Shown piece after piece: positions 6,260 to 15,585 of a stretch of 24,964 nucleotides of DNA. Made by a program: the position numbers and the translations under genes. How positions within the stretch are numbered: the first letter of the stretch is position 1; each line of letters begins with the position of its first letter. Under the pieces are notes generated by a model. That model searched no databases and was not told the DNA's origin. It saw nothing but the letters and a program-made list of their open reading frames with translations. Source of the stretch: an uncultured Oscillospiraceae bacterium (GTDB lineage Bacteria > Bacillota > Clostridia > Oscillospirales > Acutalibacteraceae); assembly GCA_900549055.1 (NCBI GenBank), contig URNB01000019.1:1-24964 (forward strand). The letters run 5' to 3'.

Positions 6260-6814
6260 ATGAAAGAATTACTTAAAAATACCGAGGAAAAAATGAATAA
6301 GACAGTTGCAGTGCTTGAAAGGGACTATAAGTCGATAAGAGCGGGCAGAGCGAATGTCTCGGTGCTTGACCGCATTACGGTGGATTATTACGGCTGCCCG
6401 ACGCCGATACAGCAAATGGCGGCGGTATCCGTTCCCGAGCCGCGCATTTTAATGATTCAGCCGTGGGACGCCACCACTTTAAAGGATATTGAAAAGGCTA
6501 TTTTGACATCGGATATCGGCATAAACCCGCAGAACGACGGCAGGGTTATCCGCCTTTCCTTCCCGCCGCTCACAGAGGAGAGAAGAAAGGATATTGTAAA
6601 AGAGGTTCGTAAAACAGCCGAGGAAAACAAGGTTGCGATACGCAATACCCGCCGCGACGCGATTGAAAAGCTGAAGGCGCTTAAAAAGGCGAATACCATA
6701 ACCGAAGACGATGTTGCTGACGGCGAGAAGAAAATTCAGAATTTAACCGATAAATTCTGCAAGGAAATTGACGATTTGGCGGCTCTTAAAGAAAAGGAAA
6801 TAATGGAAATATAA
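6260..6814 (+). CDS. frr: Ribosome recycling factor
   Basis: RRF works with EF-G to split the post-termination ribosome. The 184-residue protein is of normal length, with the RAGRANVSVLDRITVDYYGCPTP segment at residues 27-49, IQPWD around residue 71, and the second signature FPPLTEERRKDIVKEVRKTAEENKVAIRNTRRDA. The C-terminal coiled helices return to the three-helix bundle. AAGGAG precedes the ATG. It lies 24 bases after pyrH, and a hairpin terminator follows within 10 bases of its stop, so part of the transcription may end here. Confidence 0.97.
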   Translation: MKELLKNTEEKMNKTVAVLERDYKSIRAGRANVSVLDRITVDYYGCPTPIQQMAAVSVPEPRILMIQPWDATTLKDIEKAILTSDIGINPQNDGRVIRLSFPPLTEERRKDIVKEVRKTAEENKVAIRNTRRDAIEKLKALKKANTITEDDVADGEKKIQNLTDKFCKEIDDLAALKEKEIMEI

Positions 6815-6821
6815 TACTTTT

Positions 6822-6847
6822 GCGGGCATATTTAAATGCCCGCTTTT
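6822..6847 (+). terminator. Intrinsic terminator or attenuator between frr and uppS
   Basis: GCGGGCAT (6822-6829) pairs perfectly with ATGCCCGC (6836-6843) around a 6-base loop and is followed by TTTT (6844-6847). The T tract is short, so partial read-through into uppS is likely. Confidence 0.65.
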
Positions 6848-6862
6848 AAAGCAGGTGAAAAA

Positions 6863-7579
6863 TTGGGTCTGTTCGGCAAAAAAGAAAATACCGCGCGCAC
6901 GCTGCCGCGCCATATTGCAATTGTTATGGACGGCAACGGCAGGTGGGCTAAAAAGCGCGGGCTGCCGCGCTCGGCAGGTCATGTTGCGGGGGCTAAAACC
7001 TTTAAAACAATAGCACGTTACTGCAATAAAATAGGGCTTGAATACTTAACCGTTTACGCTTTTTCAACCGAGAATTGGAAGCGCCCGAAGGAAGAAGTAG
7101 ACGGCATTATGAACCTTTTGCGCGACTATTTGAAGGACGCGGAGAATTTTAAGGATGAGAACATAAAGGTGCGCTTTTTGGGCGACCGAACACCCCTTGC
7201 GGACGATATTAAGGCGCTGATGCTTAAAAATGAGGACGGCTCAAAGGATGCAACAGGCTTAAACCTCAATATTGCCATAAATTACGGCGGACGGGACGAA
7301 ATAGTACACGCGGTTAAAAAAATTATTGTCGCCGGAATACACGAAAGCGAAATTACAGAGCAGCTTATATCGGATAATTTATACACCGCGGGTATGCCCG
7401 ACCCCGATTTTATTATAAGACCGAGCGGAGAGTACAGAACCTCAAATTACCTTTTGTGGCAATCGGCTTATGCGGAATACTGGTTTTCGGATATTCTGTG
7501 GCCCGATTTTACCCCGAAGCAGCTTGAAAAAGCGATAGAGGACTTTAATCACCGTAACCGCCGATTCGGCGGTGTGTAA
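6863..7579 (+). CDS. uppS: Isoprenyl transferase (undecaprenyl diphosphate synthase)
   Basis: This cis-prenyltransferase builds the C55 lipid carrier from farnesyl diphosphate and isopentenyl diphosphate. Motifs are IAIVMDGNGRWAKKRGLPRSAGH (catalytic Asp in MDGNGRWA), YAFSTENWKRP, and RPSGEYRTSNYLLWQSAYAEYWF near the C-terminus. I place the start at TTG 6863 (238 residues), preceded by AGGTGA. The ATG at 6836 lies inside the terminator stem and has no ribosome site. The substrate condensing units come from the MEP pathway, two of whose genes (dxr and ispG) lie in the same run. It is 17 bases from cdsA. Confidence 0.94.
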   Translation: MGLFGKKENTARTLPRHIAIVMDGNGRWAKKRGLPRSAGHVAGAKTFKTIARYCNKIGLEYLTVYAFSTENWKRPKEEVDGIMNLLRDYLKDAENFKDENIKVRFLGDRTPLADDIKALMLKNEDGSKDATGLNLNIAINYGGRDEIVHAVKKIIVAGIHESEITEQLISDNLYTAGMPDPDFIIRPSGEYRTSNYLLWQSAYAEYWFSDILWPDFTPKQLEKAIEDFNHRNRRFGGV

Positions 7580-7596
7580 AAGGAGCGTAGAAATTT

Positions 7597-8448
7597 ATGA
7601 AGACCCGAATTATTTCAGGCGCGGTTATGATAATTATAGCGGCGGCGGTTATAACCTTAGGTATGACGGTAAACCCGCTGTTTATAACCGCCTGCATTGC
7701 GTTTATTGCCGCGGTTGGAATTTACGAGCTTTTGCATAACGCCGCGAAAATTGAGTCTAAGGCGGCAATAATCGGCGCCTGCACCTATGTGGTGCTTATG
7801 GTGTTTGCAATAGACGGGAGCACGGGCGCCAGGCTGCAGCAGGCATTTGACGGCACGCACAGGGCGTATATAAAGCTTACATTCACACTGGCGTTAAGCG
7901 TTATTTATTTTATATATTCCGCTGCGGTGACGCTTAAGAATCACAAGACCTTTGAGCTTTCGCATATTGCCTTTCTTTGCGGTATGCCGATACCTATCGC
8001 CTTTGCGTTCAGTTCGCTCGGCGTTGTTATAAACCACGAGCACGGGCTTTATTACCTGTTTATGCTGCTTAACTTTTCAAGCGTATGCGATGCAGGCGCT
8101 TATTTTGTGGGCAGCACGCTGGGCAGGCATAAGCTTTGCCCGAATATAAGCCCGCATAAAACGGTTGAGGGAGCAATAGGCGGAATAGTTTCAAGCGTTA
8201 TTGTGACATATATTTTGGGCTTTTCATTCTCGTTTGAAAAAAATCTTGCAAACGCGGTGCTTTTAACCGTTCCGTTCTGCATTTTGGGCATGATAGGCGA
8301 CCTTTTCGCCTCTGCCATAAAGCGTGCTGCGGGAATTAAGGATTACGGAAATTTAATACCCGGTCACGGCGGAATACTTGACAGGTTTGACAGCATAATT
8401 ATGACCGCCCCGCTTTTGTATTTGTTTATAGCTTTAGGGGTAATATAA
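7597..8448 (+). CDS. cdsA: Phosphatidate cytidylyltransferase
   Basis: CdsA makes CDP-diacylglycerol from CTP and phosphatidate, the precursor of anionic phospholipids. The 283-residue protein is strongly hydrophobic with about seven to eight membrane segments. It ends with the family signature SAIKRAAGIKDYGNLIPGHG followed by GILDRFDS (residues 239-266), including the conserved metal-binding Asp. GAYFVGSTLGRHKLCPNISPHKTVEGAIGG is the conserved cytosolic loop. AAGGAG precedes the ATG. Its TAA stop overlaps the ATG of dxr by one base, indicating coupled translation. Confidence 0.95.
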   Translation: MKTRIISGAVMIIIAAAVITLGMTVNPLFITACIAFIAAVGIYELLHNAAKIESKAAIIGACTYVVLMVFAIDGSTGARLQQAFDGTHRAYIKLTFTLALSVIYFIYSAAVTLKNHKTFELSHIAFLCGMPIPIAFAFSSLGVVINHEHGLYYLFMLLNFSSVCDAGAYFVGSTLGRHKLCPNISPHKTVEGAIGGIVSSVIVTYILGFSFSFEKNLANAVLLTVPFCILGMIGDLFASAIKRAAGIKDYGNLIPGHGGILDRFDSIIMTAPLLYLFIALGVI

Positions 8449-9587
8449 TGAAAAGACTTACGGTTTTAGGCTCTACCGGCTCTATCGGTACGCAGGCGCT
8501 TGAGGTCGCAGAAAAAACCAATTGGCAGATAACGGCGCTGGCGGCGGGCAGGAATGTAAGACTTGCCGAAGCGCAGGCAAGAAGGTTTAAGCCGCAATTT
8601 GTTGCAATGTTCGATAAGGACGCCGCAGCCGAGCTTAAAATAAAGCTTGCCGATACGGATATTAAGGTGTGTTCGGGCGAAGCGGGCGTTATAGCCGCGG
8701 CAGAGAGCGATTGCGATACCGTGCTTAATTCCATTGTGGGTATTGCGGGACTGAAGTCCACGCTCGCGGCGATAAATAAGGGTACAACGGTAGCCCTTGC
8801 AAATAAGGAAACTCTTGTGACCGGCGGAGAAATCGTTAACCGCAGGCTTAAAGAAACAGGCGTTAAGCTTTTGCCGGTGGACAGCGAGCACTCCGCGATT
8901 TTTCAGTCCTTGCAGGGCGCGCCCGCTAATTCACTTAAAAAAATATTGCTTACAGCCTCGGGCGGACCGTTTTACGGCAGAAAACGAAAAGACCTTGAAA
9001 ATGTAACGGTTAAGGACGCGCTTAATCACCCCAACTGGTCGATGGGCGCTAAAATAACCGTTGACTCCGCAAGCCTTATGAATAAGGGGCTTGAGGTTAT
9101 AGAGGCGGTGCATTTATTCGGTGTTACGGCGGATAAAATTGAGGTTTTGGTGCACAGGCAGAGCATTCTGCATTCGGCGGTTGAACTGTGCGATGGTGCG
9201 GTCATAGCGCAATTGGGCACACCCGATATGCGCCTGCCGATACAGTATGCGCTGACCTATCCCAACCGCGCAGACAATGCGTTTGAGCACTTAAGCCTTA
9301 CGGATATCGGCACGCTTACCTTTGAAAAGCCCGATACCGAAACCTTTAAGTGCCTGCCGCTTTGCATTAAGGCGATAAACGAGGGCGGGCTGGCGCCAAC
9401 CGCGGTAAACGGTGCTAATGAAGAAGCGGTCGCGCTGTTTTTGCAGGGCAAAATCAAGTTTTTGCAGATAGCCGATTTGGTCGAAAAGGCGCTTGCGGAG
9501 GTTAAAAATAAAAGGGATTATACGGTTGAGGATATTTTTGAGACGGATAAAGCGGCAAGAAAACTTGTAAGGGAAAGTATTTTTTAG
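8448..9587 (+). CDS. dxr: 1-deoxy-D-xylulose 5-phosphate reductoisomerase
   Basis: Dxr performs the first committed step of the MEP isoprenoid pathway: NADPH-dependent rearrangement and reduction of DXP to MEP, with a divalent metal. The 379-residue protein has LGSTGSIGTQALEV at the N-terminus (NADPH site), ALANKETLVTGG, LPVDSEHSAIFQ (metal ligands Asp and Glu), LTASGGPFYGR and NHPNWSMGAKITVDSASLMN. The ribosome site AGGGG lies inside the end of cdsA. The window's other MEP gene, ispG, lies two genes downstream. Confidence 0.97.
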   Translation: MKRLTVLGSTGSIGTQALEVAEKTNWQITALAAGRNVRLAEAQARRFKPQFVAMFDKDAAAELKIKLADTDIKVCSGEAGVIAAAESDCDTVLNSIVGIAGLKSTLAAINKGTTVALANKETLVTGGEIVNRRLKETGVKLLPVDSEHSAIFQSLQGAPANSLKKILLTASGGPFYGRKRKDLENVTVKDALNHPNWSMGAKITVDSASLMNKGLEVIEAVHLFGVTADKIEVLVHRQSILHSAVELCDGAVIAQLGTPDMRLPIQYALTYPNRADNAFEHLSLTDIGTLTFEKPDTETFKCLPLCIKAINEGGLAPTAVNGANEEAVALFLQGKIKFLQIADLVEKALAEVKNKRDYTVEDIFETDKAARKLVRESIF

Positions 9588-9593
9588 AATCGG

Positions 9594-10655
9594 GTGGTTA
9601 TTATTTCGGCTTTACTTAATGTTTGGAGCAATGTGTGGCCGTATCTTGTGGCTATAGCTCTGTTTTTGATCTTAATTGTGATTCATGAGTTCGGGCATTT
9701 TATTGCCGCGAAGCTTTTGGGCGTTCGCGTCAACGAATTTGCCGTGGGCTTCGGTCCCAAGCTTTTCTCAAAGCAGGGTAAGGAGACAAAATACTCGGTA
9801 AATCTTGTCCCCTTAGGCGGCTACTGCGCTATGGAGGGCGAGGACGAGGACAGCGGCGACGAGCGCGCTTTTTGCAATAAAAAACCGTGGCGGCGCTTTA
9901 TTATAGTGGCAATGGGTGCCACCTTTAACCTGATTTTAGGGCTTATAATCGTAGCCGTAACTTTAGCCCCGCAAAAGGCGTTTAATTCCACCGTTGTGGC
10001 GGAGTTTAAGGAAAACGCGGTAAGTGAGCAATCGGGGCTGAAAGCAGACGATAAAATAATTGAGGTGGACGGCAGAAAAATTTTCTCCACCTATGATTTA
10101 AGCTACGCCTTTACAAATGTCAAGGGCGGCAAAGTTGATATGACCGTAAAGCGCGACGGCGAAAAGGTTGAGCTTAAAGACGTTAAGTTTGATTCTTCCG
10201 AAGAAAACGGAATAAGCTATTTAAATGTGGATTTTTATGTTTACGGCATAAGAAAAACCTTAGGCTCATATATCAAGCAGACCTTTGCCACAGCCGCATC
10301 ATACTGTGCTGTTGTGTGGCGGTCGCTTATAGATCTGATAAGCGGAAAATACGGAATAAGCGCGGTTTCGGGGCCTGTGGGCGTTACCGCGGCGATAGGC
10401 TCTGCCGCAAAGCAAAGCCTTGAAAATCTGCTGCCTATTATGGCGCTTATAACAATAAATCTGGGTATATTCAATTTATTGCCAATACCCGCGCTTGACG
10501 GCGGCAGACTGCTCTTTATTTTAATAGAAATGATCTTCAGAAAGCCCGTTCCGCAAAAGTACGAGGCGATAGTTCACGCCGTGGGCTTTGCGCTGCTGAT
10601 AGGCTTTATGCTGCTTATAACCGCAAAGGATATTTGGACGCTGATTGCAGGGTGA
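9594..10655 (+). CDS. rseP: RseP/RasP site-2 intramembrane metalloprotease
   Basis: S2P-type proteases cut membrane-embedded anti-sigma factors and clear signal-peptide remnants. The 353-residue protein has a first membrane helix carrying HEFGH (residues 31-35, zinc ligands and catalytic Glu), a second helix region after NKKPWRRFIIVAMGATFNLILGLI, a PDZ domain at about 125-200 (VSEQSGLKADDKIIEVDGRKI), and NLLPIPALDGGRLLFILIE with the third zinc-ligand Asp. GTG 9594 is taken as start; its ribosome site is weak and it lies 6 bases after dxr, so translational coupling is likely. Confidence 0.95.
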   Translation: MVIISALLNVWSNVWPYLVAIALFLILIVIHEFGHFIAAKLLGVRVNEFAVGFGPKLFSKQGKETKYSVNLVPLGGYCAMEGEDEDSGDERAFCNKKPWRRFIIVAMGATFNLILGLIIVAVTLAPQKAFNSTVVAEFKENAVSEQSGLKADDKIIEVDGRKIFSTYDLSYAFTNVKGGKVDMTVKRDGEKVELKDVKFDSSEENGISYLNVDFYVYGIRKTLGSYIKQTFATAASYCAVVWRSLIDLISGKYGISAVSGPVGVTAAIGSAAKQSLENLLPIMALITINLGIFNLLPIPALDGGRLLFILIEMIFRKPVPQKYEAIVHAVGFALLIGFMLLITAKDIWTLIAG

Positions 10656-10661
10656 CTTTAA

Positions 10662-11711
10662 ATGCAGGAATATAAGACAAAAAAGGTATTTGCAGGCGGG
10701 GTAGCAATCGGCGGCGGCGCGCCTGTTACAGTGCAGTCGATGCTTAATATACCCGCGCACGATATTGCGGGGAATGTTAAGCAGGCAAAAGCGCTTGAAA
10801 AGGCGGGGTGCGATATTATACGCATATCCGTGCCCGATAAGGAGAGCGTTAAAACGCTGGCGGCGCTTAAGAGCAATATATCAATACCGGTTGTAGCCGA
10901 TATTCATTTTGATTACAGGCTGGCGCTTGAAAGCGTGGCGGCGGGAGCTGATAAAATACGAATAAACCCCGGCAATATAGGTGCGGACGATAGAGTAAAA
11001 GCCGTTGCGAATGCCTGCAAGGCGGCGGGCGTGCCTATAAGAATAGGGGTAAATTCAGGCTCGCTTGAAAAAAATATTTTGACAAAATACGGCTCGCCCA
11101 CACCCGATGCTATGGTGGAAAGCGGGCTTTACCATATATCACTGCTTGAAAAATTTGATTTTGACGATATTGTGCTTTCCCTTAAAAGCTCAACCGTTGC
11201 CACAATGTATAACGCATATGTTTTGGCGGCGGAAAAATGCCGCTATCCGCTGCATTTGGGCGTGACCGAGGCAGGCACCGCAGCAAACGGCACGGTAAAA
11301 TCCGCTGCGGGTATAGGCGGGCTGCTTTTGCGCGGAATAGGCGATACGATTCGCGTTTCCTTAACGGACGACCCCGTGCGCGAGGTTGAAACGGGCAAGC
11401 GGCTTTTAAAGGCGCTGGGGCTTCGCACAGGCGGCGTTAAATTTGTTTCCTGCCCTACCTGCGGCAGAACGAAAATTGACCTTATAAAAATTGCCGACGA
11501 GGCAGAAAAACGCCTTGAGAACTGCGAAAAAAATATAACCGTTGCTATAATGGGCTGCGTTGTAAACGGTCCGGGCGAGGCAAGGGAAGCCGATATAGGC
11601 ATTGCCGGGGGAGATGGCTGCGGTGTGCTTTTCAAAAACGGCGAAATAATAAAAAAGGTGCCCGAAAGCGCACTGCTTGACGAGCTTTTGGCGGAAATAG
11701 AAAAGTTATAA
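10662..11711 (+). CDS. ispG: 4-hydroxy-3-methylbut-2-enyl diphosphate synthase
   Basis: IspG is the [4Fe-4S] enzyme of the MEP pathway that converts MEcPP to HMBPP. The 349-residue protein has the TIM-barrel start VAIGGGAPVTVQSMLN, then VADIHFDYRLAL and KIRINPGNIG. The C-terminal cluster domain carries CPTCGRT (Cys264, Cys267) and MGCVVNGPGEA (Cys299, Glu306), the expected three Cys plus one Glu ligand set. The start ATG lies 6 bases after rseP, with GGTGA over the rseP stop. It is of the shorter direct type without an inserted domain. Confidence 0.97.
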   Translation: MQEYKTKKVFAGGVAIGGGAPVTVQSMLNIPAHDIAGNVKQAKALEKAGCDIIRISVPDKESVKTLAALKSNISIPVVADIHFDYRLALESVAAGADKIRINPGNIGADDRVKAVANACKAAGVPIRIGVNSGSLEKNILTKYGSPTPDAMVESGLYHISLLEKFDFDDIVLSLKSSTVATMYNAYVLAAEKCRYPLHLGVTEAGTAANGTVKSAAGIGGLLLRGIGDTIRVSLTDDPVREVETGKRLLKALGLRTGGVKFVSCPTCGRTKIDLIKIADEAEKRLENCEKNITVAIMGCVVNGPGEAREADIGIAGGDGCGVLFKNGEIIKKVPESALLDELLAEIEKL

Positions 11712-11727
11712 ACGGAGTGTAAAAAAA

Positions 11728-14700
11728 GTGGGCAAGGCAAAATTTTCTCAAATATTTGATACAGGGCTGTCGGCCGATATTTCAGAAATATTCGGCAGCA
11801 CCGTTATAGAAAAATGCTCGCTTGATACCGACGAACGCGCCTTAAATGCAGAACTAAAGGCAGAAAAATACATAACAGCCGAAAGCCGAAACGAGCTGGT
11901 AAATCAGCTTAAAAACGCGCTTAAATTAAATGAATGTCATATTTCCTGCATTTTTTCAGAAGACGCTTTAATTCCCGCAGCCTGTGCTGATATTACGGCG
12001 GAATTAAGGCTTAAAAACGCCGCGCTTAACGGCTATTTCAACGGTGCGGAATTTAACCTTAATGATAACAACGTTAATATTACGCTTAAATTCGGCGGAT
12101 ATGACACCATAACCGACTGTGGCTTTGAAAACGCCTTTAAGCGCATTATAAAGGACCGTTTCGGGCGGGATATCACCGTCTCGTTTGACGGTCAGCTTGA
12201 AAAGGTGGAAATTGACCTGCCGCCTGCAGAGCCTGCACAGCCTGTCAGAAGACCCGAAAGGCAGGCATCCGAGCCGAGGCAGGGCGCGCCCGTGCGCTCC
12301 GCCGCACCGAAAAAGGAAATTAAATTTGAAAAGAGAGAGGGCAGACCCGATAACGGCATAGTCTACCTTGATAATCCGCAGCAGTTTTACGGCAGGGGCG
12401 GTATTTCGAATCGCACCCGCGATATGATAAGCATTACGGGGGACGATACCGAAATTGCCTGCTGGGGCGAGGTTTTCGGGCTTGAGACCCGCGATATCAA
12501 AACCAAACGAAATACGGATATGACAATAGTCAACTTCTCGTTCAGCGACCATACAAATTCGCTTAATGCCTCGCTGTTTATCGATACACACCGTATGGGC
12601 GATATTGCCCCATTAAAGGACGGCGCGTTTATACTTGTAAACGGCTCGTATGAATTTGATAATTACAAAAAGGATTTCGTTGTAAAGCCGCGCGCTATGG
12701 CGCTTTTGCAGAAATACACCGAAAAGGACGAGCACGAGGGCGAAAAACGCGTTGAGCTGCACTGCCACACCAATATGTCCGCAAAGGACGCGGTTTCCTC
12801 TGCCGACGCTATTGTAAGGCAAGCCTACGAATGGGGTCACAAGGCGATAGCCATTACCGACCACGGCGTTGTTCAGGCGTACCCCGCCGCCGCGGGCGCG
12901 GTTAAGGCAATACGCAAATCGGGCGGCGATTTTAAGGTTATTTACGGCGTTGAGTCTTACTTTGTGGACGATGTTAATAACGACGTAAAGGATTTAAACG
13001 CAAAGCAGACGGCAAAATTCCGCTACCACCAAATTATACTTGTTAAAAATCTCACGGGGCTTAAAAACCTTTATAAATTAGTGTCCGAGGCGCATTTGCA
13101 CGATTTTCGCGGCAAGCCGCTCACAATGCGCAGTAAACTTGATAAGCTGCGCGAGGGGCTGATTTTAGGCAGCGCCTGCGAGCAAGGCGAGCTGTACCGC
13201 GCGATAATCGATGAAAAGCCCGAAGAGGAGCTTTTAAGAATTGCCGATTACTACGATTATCTCGAAATTCAGCCCCTCGGCAACAACGCGTTTATGGTGC
13301 GCGAGTCGTCATACCCCGATAAAAAGGATAAGAAGACGGGAGCGGTTATACCCAACCGCTTTAAAAAGGTTACCGATTTTGAGGTTATAAAAAACTTTAA
13401 CCGCAAGGTCGTTGAACTGGCGGATAAGCTGGGCAAGCCCGTTGTAGCCACGGGGGACGTGCATTTTCTTAAAAAGAGCGATGATATAATACGCAAAATA
13501 CTTATGGCGGGGCAGGGCTTTGAAGATTTTGACAATCAGGCGCCGCTGTACCTTAAAACGACCGACGAAATGCTTGCCGATTTCGATTATTTCGGTGAGC
13601 GCGCACGCGAATTTGTAATCGATAACCCGAATAGAATTGCCGATATGGTAGACGGCGATGTTATCCCTGTGCCCGACGGCAACTATCCGCCTGTAATTGA
13701 GGGGTCGGACGAGCTGCTGCACGATATCTGCTGGGATACCGCCCATAAAACCTACGGCGAAAATCTGCCCGAGGTGGTTGAAAAGCGCCTTGAAAAGGAG
13801 CTTAACTCCATTATCAACAACGGATTTTCTATAATGTATATTTCGGCGCAAAAGCTTGTGGCATACAGCGAGGAAAACGGCTATTTGGTAGGCTCGCGTG
13901 GTTCGGTAGGTTCTTCCTTTGCCGCTACCATGGCGGGTATTTCCGAGGTTAATCCGCTGCCGCCGCACTATGTTTGCCCCGAGTGCCGGTATAGCGAGTT
14001 TTTCCTAAAGGGCGAGGTAGGCTCGGGCTTTGACCTGCCCGAAAAAAAGTGCCCCAAGTGCGGCGCGCAGCTTAACCGCAACGGGCACGATATTCCGTTT
14101 GAAACCTTTTTGGGCTTTAAGGGCGATAAGGTGCCTGATATAGACCTTAACTTTTCAGATGAATTTCAAAATTCGGTGCAGAAATACACCGAAACGCTGT
14201 TCGGCAGTGAAAACGTGTTTAAGGCGGGCACCATTTCAACGGTTGCCGAAAAAACCGCTTACGGCTTTGCAAAGGCTTATGCCGAGAAAAAGGGCATAAC
14301 TTTAAGCAACGCGGAGTTAAACCGTTTGGCGTCCCTCGTGGAAAAGGCGCAGATAAAGCAGACTACGGGTCAGCACCCGGCGGGTATGATAATTGTGCCC
14401 AAAACCAACACAATTTACGATTTCTGCCCTATACAGCACCCGGCGGACGACGTTAATTCCGATATTATAACCACGCATTTCGATTTCCACTCAATTCACG
14501 ATACCATTTTAAAGCTTGACGAATTGGGTCATGTTGTGCCTACTACATATAAATATCTTGAGGAATATACAGGTATACCCGTAAACGACGTATCAATGAG
14601 CGACCCCGAGGTTTACAGCCTGTTCACCTCAACAAAGGCGCTGGGCGTTGAGCCGGACGAAATAGATTCAAGAACCGGCACCTACTGTCTGCCCGAGTTC

Positions 14701-15585
14701 GGCACAAAATTCGTGCGCGAAATGCTTATCGACTGCCAGCCCAAAAACTTTTCCGATTTATTGCAGATTTCGGGTCTTTCCCACGGTACGGATGTATGGC
14801 TCGGCAACGCAAAGGACCTTATTGATAACGGCACCTGCACGATTTCCGAGGTTATAGGAACGCGTGATAACATAATGGTGTACCTGATTCATAAGGGGCT
14901 TGAAGAGGGCAGAGCCTTTAAAATAACCGAGACCGTGCGTAAGGGTCTTGTGGCAAAGGGTAAGGTTTCGGCAGAGGACTGGAGCGCTATGGAGGATGAT
15001 ATGCGCTCGCACGGCGTACCCGAGTGGTACATTGAAAGCTGCCACAAAATAAAGTATATGTTCCCTAAAGCTCACGCGGCGGCATATGTTATTTCGGCGC
15101 TGCGCCTTGCATGGTATAAGGTGCACCGCCCGCTTGAATTTTACTGTGCTTACTTTACCGCCCGCCCCGAGGATGTGGACGTGCCCACCATAATGCAGGG
15201 TAAACAGGCGGTAAGACAGTATTTGCAGAATATTAAGGCAAAGGGCAAGGAAGCCAGCAAAAAAGAGCTTGACGTTTACAACAATATGCTTATATTCAAC
15301 GAGATGATGTCCCGCGGAATAGAGGTTCTGCCTATTGATATAAAGCACTCGCACGCTATGAAATATCTGCCCGAAAACGGAAAGATGCGCCTGCCCTTCG
15401 GCGCGCTTTCGGGCGTTGGCGAAAAGGCGGCATACTCAATTTATGAGGCGGCGCAAAAGGGCGACTTTGTATCGCGCGAGGATTTCCAGATTGAGGCGGG
15501 AGTTTCCAAAACCATTATTCAGAACCTGTCGGAGCTCGGCGCTATGAACGATCTGCCCGATACAAACCAAATTTCCATGTTTTAA
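11728..15585 (+). CDS. polC: DNA polymerase III alpha subunit, PolC type, lacking the exonuclease domain
   Basis: PolC is the replicative DNA polymerase of low-GC Gram-positives. Order over 1285 residues: variable N-terminal domain and Pro/Arg-rich linker (1-230), OB fold (about 235-325), PHP domain from VELHCHTNMS (342), Cys4 zinc motif (from about 750), palm with PDIDLNF (Asp804, Asp806) and KLDELGH (Asp931), and a C-terminal clamp-binding motif QISMF. B. subtilis PolC is 1437 residues and carries a DnaQ-like 3'-5' exonuclease inside the PHP domain. Here YFVDD (about 411) runs into FRYHQIILVKN (about 431) with only ~15 residues between, so the proofreading domain is missing in an unbroken frame. 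After KLDELGH the usual acidic residue(s) are VV (GHVVPT). Start GTG with CGGAG upstream. Confidence 0.96.
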   Translation: MGKAKFSQIFDTGLSADISEIFGSTVIEKCSLDTDERALNAELKAEKYITAESRNELVNQLKNALKLNECHISCIFSEDALIPAACADITAELRLKNAALNGYFNGAEFNLNDNNVNITLKFGGYDTITDCGFENAFKRIIKDRFGRDITVSFDGQLEKVEIDLPPAEPAQPVRRPERQASEPRQGAPVRSAAPKKEIKFEKREGRPDNGIVYLDNPQQFYGRGGISNRTRDMISITGDDTEIACWGEVFGLETRDIKTKRNTDMTIVNFSFSDHTNSLNASLFIDTHRMGDIAPLKDGAFILVNGSYEFDNYKKDFVVKPRAMALLQKYTEKDEHEGEKRVELHCHTNMSAKDAVSSADAIVRQAYEWGHKAIAITDHGVVQAYPAAAGAVKAIRKSGGDFKVIYGVESYFVDDVNNDVKDLNAKQTAKFRYHQIILVKNLTGLKNLYKLVSEAHLHDFRGKPLTMRSKLDKLREGLILGSACEQGELYRAIIDEKPEEELLRIADYYDYLEIQPLGNNAFMVRESSYPDKKDKKTGAVIPNRFKKVTDFEVIKNFNRKVVELADKLGKPVVATGDVHFLKKSDDIIRKILMAGQGFEDFDNQAPLYLKTTDEMLADFDYFGERAREFVIDNPNRIADMVDGDVIPVPDGNYPPVIEGSDELLHDICWDTAHKTYGENLPEVVEKRLEKELNSIINNGFSIMYISAQKLVAYSEENGYLVGSRGSVGSSFAATMAGISEVNPLPPHYVCPECRYSEFFLKGEVGSGFDLPEKKCPKCGAQLNRNGHDIPFETFLGFKGDKVPDIDLNFSDEFQNSVQKYTETLFGSENVFKAGTISTVAEKTAYGFAKAYAEKKGITLSNAELNRLASLVEKAQIKQTTGQHPAGMIIVPKTNTIYDFCPIQHPADDVNSDIITTHFDFHSIHDTILKLDELGHVVPTTYKYLEEYTGIPVNDVSMSDPEVYSLFTSTKALGVEPDEIDSRTGTYCLPEFGTKFVREMLIDCQPKNFSDLLQISGLSHGTDVWLGNAKDLIDNGTCTISEVIGTRDNIMVYLIHKGLEEGRAFKITETVRKGLVAKGKVSAEDWSAMEDDMRSHGVPEWYIESCHKIKYMFPKAHAAAYVISALRLAWYKVHRPLEFYCAYFTARPEDVDVPTIMQGKQAVRQYLQNIKAKGKEASKKELDVYNNMLIFNEMMSRGIEVLPIDIKHSHAMKYLPENGKMRLPFGALSGVGEKAAYSIYEAAQKGDFVSREDFQIEAGVSKTIIQNLSELGAMNDLPDTNQISMF

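Noticed and set aside
12004..15354. Several long minus-strand open frames across polC
   Set aside because: They mirror the codon pattern of a clear PolC frame; their translations show no domain and no start context.
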